From: Oscillospiraceae bacterium
GTDB lineage: Bacteria; Bacillota; Clostridia; Oscillospirales; Acutalibacteraceae
Direction of reading: 5' to 3'
DNA length: 43,868 bases
Assembly (NCBI GenBank): GCA_009777055.1
Contig: WRMQ01000008.1
Span: 1 to 43,868 of the forward strand
Position numbers and translations under genes: made by a program. The notes below the pieces were generated by a model. The model ran no database searches, was not told the DNA's origin, and saw only the letters and a list, made by a program, of their open reading frames with translations. How positions within the stretch are numbered: the first letter of the stretch is position 1; the number at the start of each line of letters is the position of its first letter. Below are positions 15,407 to 24,869 of the stretch, piece by piece.

Positions 15407-18229
15407 ATGTCGGATTTCGGCCTGCGCATCGGCCTCGAAGGCGAGGCTTCGTTTAAGCAAAGCCTGCGTGACATCAATCAAGCCTTCAAAGTCCTGGGCT
15501 CCGAGATGCAGCTGGTCACGGCGCAGTTCGATAAAAATGATAAATCCATGCAGGCGGTCACAACCCGCAACGGTGTGCTCAACCGGGAAATTGACCAGCA
15601 AAAAGAGAAGATAACCACCCTGCGGGCGGCGTTGGAAAACGCCGCTTCTTCTTTTGGGGAGAACGACCGCCGCACCCAAAACTGGCAGATTCAGCTGAAC
15701 AAGGCCCAGACCGAATTGATCGGCATGGAGCGCGAGCTCAAGAGCAACAACGATTTGCTGGCGGGATACGCAAAAGAACAGGCGGCGGCGGGTAAAGCCT
15801 CCGGCGAGATGGGCGACGGCACCAAGCGCGCCCACGCCAGCTTTGCCGACCTTGGCGAATTGCTGAAAGGCAACGTCACAAAATCGGTCGTCGATGTGAA
15901 AGACGGCATCGTTGATACGGCCAGCCGCGTTGTCGAAGGCGCACGGGAGATGGGCGGCTCCATCGTCGATTTCGCGCGGGACACCATCACGGGCGAGAAC
16001 AATGTCAAGGCCCTGGGCGACGCGCTGCGGGATAAGCTGGAGGCCCGGCTACGGGGCGCGGGCGACGAGATGGAGGACACCGCCGAGGACGCCGAGGACA
16101 TGGGCGATGAAATCGAGGACGCCGCCAAAGAGGCCGACGACGCGGGCGGCAAATTCGAGAAGTTCGGTGGGGTTCTCAAGGGCATCGGCACGGCGATGGG
16201 CGCGGTGGCGCTCGCTGCGGGAGCTGCCGCCGTCAAGCTAGGCAAAGAGGTCGTCGCGGCCTATGCCGACTACGAGCAGTTGGTCGGCGGCGTGGAAACC
16301 CTGTTCGGCGAGGCGGCTGATACGGTGCAGGGCTATGCCGCGAACGCCTTCAAGACTGCCGGAATGTCGGCGAACGAGTACATGGAAACGGTCACGGGCT
16401 TCTCCGCGAGCCTGATCCAGTCCCTAGGCGGCGATACGGCAAAGGCCGCGCAGGTCGCGGACATGGCGATCACCGACATGGCCGACAACGCCAATAAAAT
16501 GGGCAGCGATATCTCGTCCATCCAGAGCGCCTACCAAGGCTTCGCCAAACAAAATTACACGATGCTCGACAACCTGAAGCTGGGCTACGGCGGCACGAAA
16601 ACCGAGATGGAGCGCCTGCTCGCCGACGCCGAAAAGTTCTCCGGCATCAAGTACGACATCTCGTCCTATGCCGACGTCGCTGAGGCGATCCACGTGATCC
16701 AGACGGAAATGGGGATCACCGGCACGACCGCCAAAGAAGCGACCGAAACAATCAGCGGCTCCATTGCGGGAATGCAGTCGTCCATCGGCAACCTGATGGC
16801 GGGCCTGGGCGACGCCAACGCCGACATTGGCCTGCTGATCGGCAACGTGGTGGAAGCGTTCCAGAATGTCGTAAAAAATATAACGCCTGTGATCGCGAAC
16901 ATTGTCAAGGCCCTGCCGCCTGCTCTCGACGGCATATTGAAAGCGGTCGGCGATCTTTTGCCTGATCTGCTCTCCACGGTGACGGAATTGTTCTCGCAGA
17001 TGCTGACCACGATTTTGACGCTCCTGCCCGAGCTGATCCCCGCCGCCGTGGAAGCCGTTATGACCATCGTTGGGGCGCTGGTAGAAAATCTGCCATTGCT
17101 CATAAGCACGGCGGTGCAGCTTGTAACGGCCCTGGTGCAGGGCATCGCCAAAGCCCTGCCTGACCTGATCCCGGCAGCGGTGGAGGCCGTGACCACCATC
17201 GTGCAGGGCCTGATCGACAACCTGCCCCTGCTGCTAGACGCGGCACTGCAATTGGTACTCGGCTTGACCCAGGGCATCCTCGACGCGCTGCCCCAACTGA
17301 TCGCGGCGCTCCCGGCCATCATCGACGGCATTATCACGTTCGTGCTGGAGGCTATCCCGCAAATCATTGAAGCCGGGATCGCCCTGCTTACCTCCCTGGT
17401 GGAGGCCCTGCCGGATATTATTGCGGCTATTGTCGAAGCCCTTCCTATTATAATAGACAGCATTATCTCCGGGTTGCTGGAAAATTTGCCGCTCATCATT
17501 GACGCGGGCATAGCGCTGCTCACGGCGATTATAGGGGCGCTGCCGGATATTATCGTTACCATCGTCGAGGCCCTGCCGGAAATCATCAAGGGCATTCTTG
17601 GAGGGCTACTCGGTGCGTTGCCCCAGCTGATCGAAGCGGGCTGGCAGCTGCTCATGGGACTGCTGGAGGGTATCTTCAAGGCCGTGCCCGAACTGCTCAA
17701 GGGTGTGGGCGAGGTCTGCAAATCCCTCTGGAACTCCGTGCTGGAGTTCTTCGGCATTCGCAGCCCCTCCACCTTGTTCGCCGACATCGGCGGCAACCTA
17801 GTGCGCGGCCTCTGGAACGGCATCAGCGACATGACGCAGTGGATCAAAGACAAAATCTTCGGATTCGCACGCGGCATCACGGATTCCATCAAGAGCTTCT
17901 TCGGCATCGCTTCCCCATCTAAGCTGTTCCGCGACCAGATCGGCGCGAACCTCGCGTTCGGCCTGGGCGAGGGCTTCGAGGAGGCTATGCATGATGTCAC
18001 CCGCGATATGCAGGACGCCGTGCCCACCGATTTTGACCACCTGCGGTGGGGCATAGACGCTTCGCTGCATTCTGGCATAGGTAGTGCGGGAGGCGGGAGA
18101 GGGTTTTCCCTTACCCTGAACATCGGCACGTTCGTCAACAATTCCGTGCAGGACTTGCGGCAGCTGGCCGACGAGCTATCCACCATCATGGCCGGGGAAA
18201 TCCGCAGGAAAGGGATTTTAACAACATGA
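15407..18229 (+). CDS. Tail tape-measure protein
   Basis: This 940-residue protein sets tail length. The N-terminal third is coiled coil (LKVTAQFDKNDKS region, EKITTLRAALENAASSFGE). Residues about 225-460 contain the GVETLFGEAADTVQGYA and AYQGFAKQNYTMLDNLKLGYGGT segments common in tape measures of Clostridia phages. Residues about 490-770 are a long run of hydrophobic repeats built around LP.LI.A....L. The C-terminal part has two FFGI.SPS.LF motifs. A length of 940 residues suggests a tail of roughly 140 nm by the usual 0.15 nm per residue rule. It starts at ATG 15407 after gaaaggggtgg. Confidence 0.95.
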   Translation: MSDFGLRIGLEGEASFKQSLRDINQAFKVLGSEMQLVTAQFDKNDKSMQAVTTRNGVLNREIDQQKEKITTLRAALENAASSFGENDRRTQNWQIQLNKAQTELIGMERELKSNNDLLAGYAKEQAAAGKASGEMGDGTKRAHASFADLGELLKGNVTKSVVDVKDGIVDTASRVVEGAREMGGSIVDFARDTITGENNVKALGDALRDKLEARLRGAGDEMEDTAEDAEDMGDEIEDAAKEADDAGGKFEKFGGVLKGIGTAMGAVALAAGAAAVKLGKEVVAAYADYEQLVGGVETLFGEAADTVQGYAANAFKTAGMSANEYMETVTGFSASLIQSLGGDTAKAAQVADMAITDMADNANKMGSDISSIQSAYQGFAKQNYTMLDNLKLGYGGTKTEMERLLADAEKFSGIKYDISSYADVAEAIHVIQTEMGITGTTAKEATETISGSIAGMQSSIGNLMAGLGDANADIGLLIGNVVEAFQNVVKNITPVIANIVKALPPALDGILKAVGDLLPDLLSTVTELFSQMLTTILTLLPELIPAAVEAVMTIVGALVENLPLLISTAVQLVTALVQGIAKALPDLIPAAVEAVTTIVQGLIDNLPLLLDAALQLVLGLTQGILDALPQLIAALPAIIDGIITFVLEAIPQIIEAGIALLTSLVEALPDIIAAIVEALPIIIDSIISGLLENLPLIIDAGIALLTAIIGALPDIIVTIVEALPEIIKGILGGLLGALPQLIEAGWQLLMGLLEGIFKAVPELLKGVGEVCKSLWNSVLEFFGIRSPSTLFADIGGNLVRGLWNGISDMTQWIKDKIFGFARGITDSIKSFFGIASPSKLFRDQIGANLAFGLGEGFEEAMHDVTRDMQDAVPTDFDHLRWGIDASLHSGIGSAGGGRGFSLTLNIGTFVNNSVQDLRQLADELSTIMAGEIRRKGILTT

Positions 18230-18996
18230 GCTACTTCGAGTTTGCGGGCATGAGCACCGCCGCCATCCCCGGCCTGCTGATTGAGCGCAAGAACATCTAT
18301 GGCCTGCCGGAGCGCGATGTGGAGAAAATCCATGTGCCCGGCAGGAACGGCGACGTGCTGATTGACTGCGGCACATATCAGAACAGCACGGTGTCCTACG
18401 AATGCGCCGTCACAAAGTACGACGCCCTGCGCGACCTGGGCCGCCTGCTTACGGTGGGCCAGCAGGCCGCGTGGGGCTTCGCTCCCTGGCGGGGCTACCA
18501 GCTGCTGCGGGACGGCTGGGCCGAGCATGAGCGGCTGGCGGTGTGCTCCATGCAAATTCCCATGGAAGAGATTATCGCCAACCGCCTGTTACGCTTTACC
18601 ATCGCCTTCAACTGCAAGCCACAGAAATACTACAACCGCGCCGCTGTTATTCAGCGCAGCGGCGCGGGCAGTGTTAATATATCCCGCCCCTTGGGGGCCA
18701 CCGCCTCCGCGCCCCGGATTGAGGCCATCGGCAGCGGCACGGTAACGCTCAATCTGGAGGGGCAGACGATCACGCTCTCCGGCCTGGTCACGCCGCCCAT
18801 GAGCGGGGGCGAATACCAGTGGCCCTCTGCCGTGATTGATTCGGAGGCCATGATTGCCTGCCGGTATTTGTCCAACGGCACCCGCGAGGTCATTGACATC
18901 GCACAGTGGCCTCAGTTCTGGCAGCTGCTGCATACGGTTTCGGTTACAGGCGGGGTTACGAATATCAAGATTTTTCCGAGGTGGTGGAGTATATAG
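18226..18996 (+). CDS. Distal tail protein (Dit)
   Basis: This 256-residue protein overlaps the tape-measure stop by four bases. The start (FEFAGMSTAAIPGLLIERKNI), the VPGRNGDVLID motif near residue 45 and the FNCKPQKYY segment near 125-135 are typical of the siphovirus distal tail family. It forms a ring joining the tail tube to the tip and fibres. The following flavodoxin-like gene converges with it, three bases away. Confidence 0.9.
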   Translation: MSYFEFAGMSTAAIPGLLIERKNIYGLPERDVEKIHVPGRNGDVLIDCGTYQNSTVSYECAVTKYDALRDLGRLLTVGQQAAWGFAPWRGYQLLRDGWAEHERLAVCSMQIPMEEIIANRLLRFTIAFNCKPQKYYNRAAVIQRSGAGSVNISRPLGATASAPRIEAIGSGTVTLNLEGQTITLSGLVTPPMSGGEYQWPSAVIDSEAMIACRYLSNGTREVIDIAQWPQFWQLLHTVSVTGGVTNIKIFPRWWSI

Positions 18997-18999
18997 CTG

Positions 19000-19794
19000 T
19001 TACTCCTGCTGATCCTGCCGCTTCTTGTAGACCCGCCCGACCATTTTTGTTGCGTTCTTTGCTGCGCCATGCAGTATCGCGCCGACGGCATATTTGATCG
19101 GCCCCGCTTTGGCGGGATAGGCCCGGTCACGGAAGCCGTCTCGCTGCCAGAAGCGCTTATCGGATTCACTTTCGGCGAACTCGCTCAACGACATGGCGCG
19201 GAAGGAGTTGTACACCGCGATGGCCCGCAGGCTCGGCGGCAGTTGCTTTTCAGATTTGACCAAACGGTAAAACCGCTCGGCGGCGCTGTCGAGCTTGGCG
19301 GCTTCCTTGGCGCTTGATTGCAGTTCCTTCTCCTTTTCGTTGCTCGTGACAGTCATCGCGCCGTTGACGCCCCATTGCCCCAGCACGGTCTTTAGGTACT
19401 TCGCGACGGCCTTTTCCCCCGCGCCCTTCGATGTGGCGACGACCATGCCTTTTTTGCCGAACAGCGCGGGGCGGTGGAACATGTAGGCGAAATGATCCAG
19501 CAGGTTTTTCATCGCGGCGTTCAGCGCCCACATGTAGGTCGTGCCGCTGAGGATCACGCCATCACAATCCAGGAGGGCCGACCGCAGGCCGCGAACGGCA
19601 TCATAATGGGGGCAGAATTCCTCCCCCTTCGCGAAGCAGGTGTGGCAAGAGCGACAGAATGGAAGCTCCAGATCGGCGACGCCGATCTCCGTTATCTCCA
19701 CATCCGGCTTTGCCGCCAGGCGGTTCGCAACCTCCTTTGTGAGCGCGTAGGTGTTACCCTTGCGCGTGCTGCCGTGAATAACAAGAATTTTCAT
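19000..19794 (-). CDS. Flavodoxin-fold NAD(P)H-dependent FMN reductase (prophage passenger gene)
   Basis: This 264-residue protein begins MKILVIHGSTRKGNTYAL, the FMN-phosphate-binding loop of NADPH-dependent FMN reductases. It continues with LPFCRSCHTCFAKGEEFCP, a cysteine-rich loop, and LSGTTYMWALNAAMKNLLDH, the second flavin-binding loop. The last 90 residues are an extra basic extension. The frame is open up to 19851, but ATG 19794 has a gggagg site, and the upstream part overlaps the promoter. It may affect redox balance or stress resistance of the lysogen. It lies opposite to the late genes, between the distal tail and tail-associated genes. Confidence 0.88.
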   Translation of the reverse strand: MKILVIHGSTRKGNTYALTKEVANRLAAKPDVEITEIGVADLELPFCRSCHTCFAKGEEFCPHYDAVRGLRSALLDCDGVILSGTTYMWALNAAMKNLLDHFAYMFHRPALFGKKGMVVATSKGAGEKAVAKYLKTVLGQWGVNGAMTVTSNEKEKELQSSAKEAAKLDSAAERFYRLVKSEKQLPPSLRAIAVYNSFRAMSLSEFAESESDKRFWQRDGFRDRAYPAKAGPIKYAVGAILHGAAKNATKMVGRVYKKRQDQQE

Positions 19795-19822
19795 AGGACG
19801 CCTCCCGCATTGTTCTGAGTTC

Positions 19823-19851
19823 ATTATACAGCAAAAAGCCCTGATCGTCAA
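19823..19851 (-). promoter_or_regulatory. Sigma-A promoter of the FMN reductase gene
   Basis: On the minus strand TTGACG (19846-19851) and TATAAT (19823-19828) lie 17 bases apart. Transcription would start near 19816, about 22 bases before ATG 19794. This supports the shorter start of the gene. Confidence 0.82.
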
Positions 19852-19869
19852 CGGAAAAGTGGTGATATT

Positions 19870-21387
19870 ATGATCCCCAAGCTATACGCCCCTGACGGCG
19901 CAACCCTCCTCGCTTGGCTCTCCGACGCCACCGTATGCGAAATTACCGAGGAGCGCAATGGGGCCTATGAGCTCTACATGGAAATCCCCACGGCCTCGGA
20001 GCAATACCCGCTGATCGAAAACGACTGCTGGATCAAAGCGAAACCCAGCGAAAACGGCAACGACCAGCTTTTCCGGGTGTACAGCGTGGAGAAATCCATG
20101 ACGGGCCGGGCGATTGTGCAGGCCGAGCACATCTCCTATCAGCTGGCCGCCTACCCAGTTCAATCCGTGCAGCAGCTGACCCTATCCTGTCAGCAGGCGA
20201 TGGATGCGGTTCTCGCGGCGGCAAACGAGGCCCTGACCACGCCCCACGGCTTCACCGCATGGACGGACAATACCGCTGTCAGCAATTACGCCGTCAGCGC
20301 GGTTTCAGCCCGCGCGGCCTTCGGCGGGGTGCGCGGGAGTATCTTGGATGTCTACGGCGGGGAGTATGAATTTGACAACAAAGTCGTCCGGCTGCACCAG
20401 GCGCGGGGAGCCGACCGGGGAGTCAGGATCGAATATGCGAAAAATCTCCGTGCGCTCAAGGCGTCAATCAGCACCGAGGGCACATACACAGGGCTGTACC
20501 CCTTCGCCGTGCTGGAGGAGGAGTTGAACATTACCCTGCCGGAAAAGGTACTGCAAGTGCCGCACCCGGCAGGAATGCAGGAGCGCATTTTCCTCAAGGA
20601 TTTCAGCCAAGAACTGGAGCGGCAGGACATCACGATCCCTGCCTTGCGCAACGTGGCGCAGACTTGGCTCAACGCGAATAACATCGGCCTGCCGAGCATC
20701 ACGCTGGAGGTGGATTTTGTCAACCTCTGGCAGTCGCCGGAGTATGCCGAGTTCGCCGACCTGGAGCGCGTGGCCCTCTGCGATACGATCACCGTCCGGC
20801 ATGTGGATTTGGGCGTGGACGTGAGCGCGAAAGTGATCAAGACGGTCTATGATTCTTTGAAAGAGCGCTATAAAACAATCACGGTCGGCTCAGCAAAGAG
20901 CAAGATGGGCAGCACCCTCGCGGCGATCAAGGAGGAAATCCGCGTGCTCGGCGTCGAAACCACCACCGCGATTGAGCAGACAGCCAACGCCATCCTGATG
21001 GCTGTGGCCTCGCAGTACGCCAGCGGCGACTACCTCGCCACGTTCATCCAGCAACTCAGCGACAGCGTGGATTTCCGCTTTTTCTCAACAAAGCAGGAAA
21101 TTGACGCGCTGACCGGCGAGCTGACCGGCAACCAGAGCCTGCTGGAGGAGTACATCCGCTTCCAGGGGGCTTTGATTGAGCTTGGCAGGGTGGGCAATGC
21201 CTTCACGGCCCAGCTGGACAACGGGCGGCTGGCCTTCCTCGAAAACGGCAGCCCCATCGCCTATGTCAGCAACCAGAAGCTGTGGATCACCGACGCGCAA
21301 ATCCTGAACCAGCTGCGCATCGGTAAGTGGATGTGGACGTCGCAGTCCAACGACAACCTGATTTTAGCATGGGTAGGGAGCGCGTGA
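19870..21387 (+). CDS. Tail-associated protein (prophage tail endopeptidase family)
   Basis: This 505-residue protein follows the distal tail gene, apart from the inserted passenger gene. The N-terminal 350 residues match the pattern of phage minor structural / prophage tail proteins: KLYAPDGATLLAWLSDATVCEITEERNGAYEL at the start, HISYQLAAYPV near 95 and YPFAVLEEELNITLPE near 215. It would form the tail tip hub. The C-terminal 130 residues are coiled coil followed by a short beta part (LAFLENGSPIAYVSNQKLWITDAQIL), a common fibre attachment domain. It starts at ATG 19870 after an aagtggtg site. Confidence 0.88.
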   Translation: MIPKLYAPDGATLLAWLSDATVCEITEERNGAYELYMEIPTASEQYPLIENDCWIKAKPSENGNDQLFRVYSVEKSMTGRAIVQAEHISYQLAAYPVQSVQQLTLSCQQAMDAVLAAANEALTTPHGFTAWTDNTAVSNYAVSAVSARAAFGGVRGSILDVYGGEYEFDNKVVRLHQARGADRGVRIEYAKNLRALKASISTEGTYTGLYPFAVLEEELNITLPEKVLQVPHPAGMQERIFLKDFSQELERQDITIPALRNVAQTWLNANNIGLPSITLEVDFVNLWQSPEYAEFADLERVALCDTITVRHVDLGVDVSAKVIKTVYDSLKERYKTITVGSAKSKMGSTLAAIKEEIRVLGVETTTAIEQTANAILMAVASQYASGDYLATFIQQLSDSVDFRFFSTKQEIDALTGELTGNQSLLEEYIRFQGALIELGRVGNAFTAQLDNGRLAFLENGSPIAYVSNQKLWITDAQILNQLRIGKWMWTSQSNDNLILAWVGSA

Positions 21388-21422
21388 CAATTAACAATTG
21401 ACAATGCACAATGAACAATTAA
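21387..21422 (+). repeat. AT-rich iterated ACAAT repeat between tail genes
   Basis: The motif ACAAT(T/G) occurs five times in 36 bases, at about 6-10 base intervals. The tract is strikingly AT-rich compared with its neighbours. It fills the gap between the tail-associated gene and the fibre gene, just before the ribosome binding site (aagggag). It resembles short repeats that spread in Clostridia genomes. Confidence 0.6.
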
Positions 21423-21435
21423 GGGAGCGTTTTTG

Positions 21436-23475
21436 ATGGCCCTTTATACTACTATTTCCGTTTCGCCCTCGTCACGGGAGATCAACGGCTCGAACGCCTT
21501 CACGGTCAGCATCGCGTATTCCAGCACAGCCAGCCGCCTGATCAACACGAAAGTCACCGTCGCCGGGCAGACTTACAGCATCGGCACCGTCACCACGAGC
21601 TCCTTCACCTGGACGCCGCCGCTGGGCCTTCTGAACGCCATGCCCTCGCTCAGTTCTGCCACCGTCACGATCACGGGCACCCCAGCGAACAGCAACAATT
21701 TCAGCCTGGTCGGGGAGATCAGCACCTATTGTACCGTGACCGTCCCGGCGAGCTACGTGCCCACCGCGCCCACCGGCGTATCGCTCACCCGCGTGGACAA
21801 TGGCGTTCCCTCTGGCTGGGGCGTCTACGTGCAGAACAAAAGCAGGATGAACGTGTCCTGGAGCGCGGCATCCGGCACGGGCGGCGCGACAATCAGCCAA
21901 TATCGCATCTATACCGACACCAACTCCGGCTATTACACCACCATGGGCACGTCATATTCCAATCTCGGCCCCTTCGCGGCAGGGGCCAAAACGGTGACAG
22001 TCGTCGCCGTGGACAGCCGGGGGCGTACCGCCTCATCTTCCGGCGTCGCATATACAGTTGAGCCATACTCTGTGCCGGGGGTGTCCGCGCAAAAGGTGGA
22101 TCGCACCACCAGCGCCGGGGTGGTGGATAACTTGGGAACATACATGAAGGCAACGCTCACATACGCCTTTGCCTCTGTCGGCGGCAAAAACAGCGCGACC
22201 GCGACTTTTGCGTACAAGACCACCTCCAGCGGCTCGTACTCCGCTGAGACGGCCATCGCGCAATCCACCCCCGTGATCTTCGGCGGCTCTTTTTCCTCGC
22301 TGACCGCCTACCATGTGCGCTTCACCGTCACGGACGCGCTGGGCAGCGTCACCACCTATGTCGCCACCGTGGAGAGCTTGAAAATAGCCCTCGAATTCGA
22401 GAGCAACAGCAACCGGCTGTGGGTGCATTGCCCGTTGACGGCAAACCAGGATATGACCTTCAACAGCCTCGTCACATCCGGGGGCAACAGCCATTTGATG
22501 CTGAATGGCCTGTCGTATATCTCCCTGCGCACCGGGGGGACGGAGCGCGGGTATTTCCACAGCGGCGGGTTTCAGGTGGTGGGCGCACTGGCGACGACCG
22601 GGGCCGTTTCCGGCAACAGCCTGGCCATCACCAACGGAATTACGTGCAATAACCTGGAAGCCTACAATACGATCACGTGCCAAAGCCTGACCGCCTACAG
22701 CCTGATTTCTTCCGGCTCCAGCAGCCACTTGTATTTACGCGGCGCGTCATATATATCCCTTCAAACCGGCACGACCGAGCGCGGGTATTTTCACAGCGGC
22801 GGCCTTGTTGTTCATGGCTGGATCGACTGCGCCAACCTCAGCGTGACCAACCCGCCATGGCCGACCTCCTCCGCGCTGCCAGCGAACCCATCCTTTTCAA
22901 CCGTTTCCTGCTCCAGCGACGGCAACGCCTATCAAATCAACGGCTATTCCATGCTCGACCTGGGCTACAACGCGCAAAGATACAGCGCCCGCGTCAATTA
23001 TGGCCTGCGTTCCTATTATGCCTGTACTTTATATGCCGCTGACTATTGCCAGTTTTATATCGGCAACACGGAACGCGCCTATGTGAGCAGCAGCGGCATC
23101 AACAATAGTTCCATCGCGGAGCAAAAAGAGGATATACAGAGCGCGGGCAGCGCTCTTGCAATTGTGCAGAATGCCCGGCTGTACAAGTTCCGCTATACTG
23201 TGCCGCCGATTGAGCGCCGGGAAAATCCCGTCCCGGCCCCGCAAGCCATGGAGGATGGCGATGTTGCGCTTTCCCCCGCCGTCCCCGCACCGCCCGGCGA
23301 GCCTGCCCTTTCGCCGGAACGCTTAGGCTTCGTGATCGGCGAAGGATACGACCCGCCGCCCGAATGCGTCCTGGCCGAGGATGGCCGGGGTGTCAACCTA
23401 TATGCAATGGCCTCCGTCTGCTGGCGGGGGCTGCAAGAATTGGCGGCGAAAGTCGCCGCTTTGGAAAAGAGGTGA
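21436..23475 (+). CDS. Tail fibre with C-terminal S74 intramolecular chaperone
   Basis: This 679-residue protein begins with beta-rich, Ser/Thr-rich repeats that look like two or three Ig or fibronectin-like domains (residues 1-300). Residues 320-480 hold two related beta segments, each with a S(Y/L)ISL(R/Q)TG.TERGYFHSGG motif. Residues 560-600 have SSIAEQKEDIQSAGSALA, the start of the S74 peptidase/chaperone domain, which trimerises fibres and then cleaves itself off; IAEQKEDI includes the catalytic-serine context. The C-terminus includes a proline-rich part and a coiled coil. ATG 21436 is used because the aagggag site is 8 bases upstream. Confidence 0.88.
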   Translation: MALYTTISVSPSSREINGSNAFTVSIAYSSTASRLINTKVTVAGQTYSIGTVTTSSFTWTPPLGLLNAMPSLSSATVTITGTPANSNNFSLVGEISTYCTVTVPASYVPTAPTGVSLTRVDNGVPSGWGVYVQNKSRMNVSWSAASGTGGATISQYRIYTDTNSGYYTTMGTSYSNLGPFAAGAKTVTVVAVDSRGRTASSSGVAYTVEPYSVPGVSAQKVDRTTSAGVVDNLGTYMKATLTYAFASVGGKNSATATFAYKTTSSGSYSAETAIAQSTPVIFGGSFSSLTAYHVRFTVTDALGSVTTYVATVESLKIALEFESNSNRLWVHCPLTANQDMTFNSLVTSGGNSHLMLNGLSYISLRTGGTERGYFHSGGFQVVGALATTGAVSGNSLAITNGITCNNLEAYNTITCQSLTAYSLISSGSSSHLYLRGASYISLQTGTTERGYFHSGGLVVHGWIDCANLSVTNPPWPTSSALPANPSFSTVSCSSDGNAYQINGYSMLDLGYNAQRYSARVNYGLRSYYACTLYAADYCQFYIGNTERAYVSSSGINNSSIAEQKEDIQSAGSALAIVQNARLYKFRYTVPPIERRENPVPAPQAMEDGDVALSPAVPAPPGEPALSPERLGFVIGEGYDPPPECVLAEDGRGVNLYAMASVCWRGLQELAAKVAALEKR

Positions 23476-23479
23476 TACC

Positions 23480-23620
23480 GTGGAAGAACGCATTAAATCC
23501 GAACTGGCAAAACTTGCCCAGCAAAAAGAGCAGGCCCTGGCCCAGCTGAACGCCATCTTGGGTGCGGAACAGGCCCTGCAACAATTGTTGGAGCCCGAAA
23601 AGAAGGAGGCGACCGAGTGA
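23480..23620 (+). CDS. Small coiled-coil protein between fibre genes
   Basis: This 46-residue protein starts at GTG 23480 with aaaagaggtg upstream. It is almost wholly a helix with heptad pattern (RIKSELAKLAQQKEQALAQLNAIL). Its stop overlaps the next gene. It may stabilise fibre assembly, but no family is recognised. Confidence 0.65.
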   Translation: MEERIKSELAKLAQQKEQALAQLNAILGAEQALQQLLEPEKKEATE

Positions 23621-24189
23621 AAACCATCAACCTAAAAATGCGCGACAGCCCAAACTATTTTCAGCACGGCGGGCAGCGCGGCGATCACCGCATGGTAAAG
23701 CTGGTCATCCCCCTCCCGAAGGAGCGCCTGCCAGAGATTGCCTCCTGCATGGCGCTTTTTTCCTGCGACGATGAGCTTGTCTTATCCCCTATCATCCTGC
23801 CGGGCGATTCCGGCGACTGCTACATCGCGGACGGCAAGGCCCACATCGCGCTCTGGCAGCGGCTGACGCAGTGCTGGGTGCTGCGGGTGCAAGTCGAGTG
23901 CTACGGGGACGCCGAGGGTACCCTGTTCATCGACCGCACGGCGATTTCGGAGCCGGTCGTATTCGCGAAATCCCTCGCGGACGGCGTGCGCACGGACTAC
24001 CTGCCCGAGCCGAAGGCCCTCACGGACTTACTCGAATCCATGCACCGCCACGGCAACATGACGATCCTGGAGGAACTTGGCGACGCGGCTGGCGACCTGA
24101 CCTACCACGGCGAGGCTCTGGTCACGGAGCCCCTGACCAATACAGAAATAAACGATTTGATTAACCAGGCCATCGCGGCCCTGGGCTAA
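23617..24189 (+). CDS. Baseplate/fibre protein, BppU-like N-terminus
   Basis: This 190-residue protein is beta-rich in its first 120 residues (MVKLVIPLPKERLPEIASCM, DSGDCYIADGKAHIALWQRLTQ), which resembles the N-terminal attachment domain of baseplate upper proteins in Clostridia phages. The end (ALVTEPLTNTEINDLINQAIAAL) repeats in the next protein (LVPITNSEIDSMIASLA), suggesting a shared anchoring or trimerisation motif. It overlaps the coiled-coil gene by four bases. Confidence 0.65.
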   Translation: MKTINLKMRDSPNYFQHGGQRGDHRMVKLVIPLPKERLPEIASCMALFSCDDELVLSPIILPGDSGDCYIADGKAHIALWQRLTQCWVLRVQVECYGDAEGTLFIDRTAISEPVVFAKSLADGVRTDYLPEPKALTDLLESMHRHGNMTILEELGDAAGDLTYHGEALVTEPLTNTEINDLINQAIAALG

Positions 24190-24208
24190 CAGAAAGGTGG
24201 ATTTTACT

Positions 24209-24772
24209 ATGGCAAAGCGCTTGGATGACAATGGGCTGCTCTATCTTTTGAGCAAGCTCCTGCTCATGTTCGTGCGGCAGGAGCCGGGCAAGGGCCTGAG
24301 CGAAAACGACCTCACGGACGACCTCAAGCAGATGATCCTGAACCAGTTCGACGGCACATGGGCCAGCTTATCCGGCAAGCCCACCGCTGTCAGCGTGTGG
24401 ACGAACGACGCGGCCTATCAGACGGCCCTCCAGGTATCCTCGTCTATTTCGGCGGCCCTGGCCGCCAGCGGCTTCCAGACCGCCGCACAGGTGGAGGCCC
24501 TGATTGACGCGGCTCTATCTACCTTGGACACGGACATCTTCGTGGTGGTTGATCCTCTGCCCTCCGCGTCCTCCGCGAACCCTAACAAGATATATCTCGC
24601 CCCCGCGCCGGGCGGTTCGGGCGATAATGTCCTTGAGGAATGGGTGGCCGTGGGCGGCGCGTGGGAGCGTTTCGGCTCGGTGGATATTTCCCTGGACGGC
24701 TATTTCAACGAGAGCAACCTTGTGCCCATCACCAACAGCGAGATTGACAGCATGATCGCGTCGCTGGCCTAG
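24209..24772 (+). CDS. Tail fibre-associated protein
   Basis: This 187-residue protein starts MAKRLDDNGLLYLLSKLLL, a short helix seen at the start of many Clostridia phage fibres and echoed by the collagen-like protein downstream (MAKFLNDTGLQHALAGLW). The middle holds helical segments, and the end carries LVPITNSEIDSMIASLA, similar to the preceding protein. The frame is open from 24197, but the aaaggtgg site at 24193-24200 favours ATG 24209. Its exact role is unknown. Confidence 0.72.
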   Translation: MAKRLDDNGLLYLLSKLLLMFVRQEPGKGLSENDLTDDLKQMILNQFDGTWASLSGKPTAVSVWTNDAAYQTALQVSSSISAALAASGFQTAAQVEALIDAALSTLDTDIFVVVDPLPSASSANPNKIYLAPAPGGSGDNVLEEWVAVGGAWERFGSVDISLDGYFNESNLVPITNSEIDSMIASLA

Positions 24773-24790
24773 GAAGGAGGGAGGTGCGCA

Positions 24791-24839
24791 GTGAATTGCT
24801 GTGTGAATCGCAATTCACACTGTGAACATAGCGTTCACA
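24791..24839 (+). repeat. Two adjacent hairpins before the collagen-like fibre gene
   Basis: GTGAATTGC (24791-24799) pairs with GCAATTCAC (24810-24818), and TGTGAAC (24821-24827) pairs with GTTCACA (24833-24839). Together they fill the gap between a strong ribosome binding site (ggaaggaggg at 24773-24782) and the start of the next gene. The TGTGAA element occurs several times in both orientations. Confidence 0.7.
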
Positions 24840-24869
24840 CTCATTCACATGATCGCGCTTCGCACGCTT

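Noticed and set aside
16666-18555. Long opposite-strand open frame over the tape measure
   Set aside because: It is low-complexity Ser/Met-rich translation of the repeat region and has no start signal; the tape measure explains the sequence.
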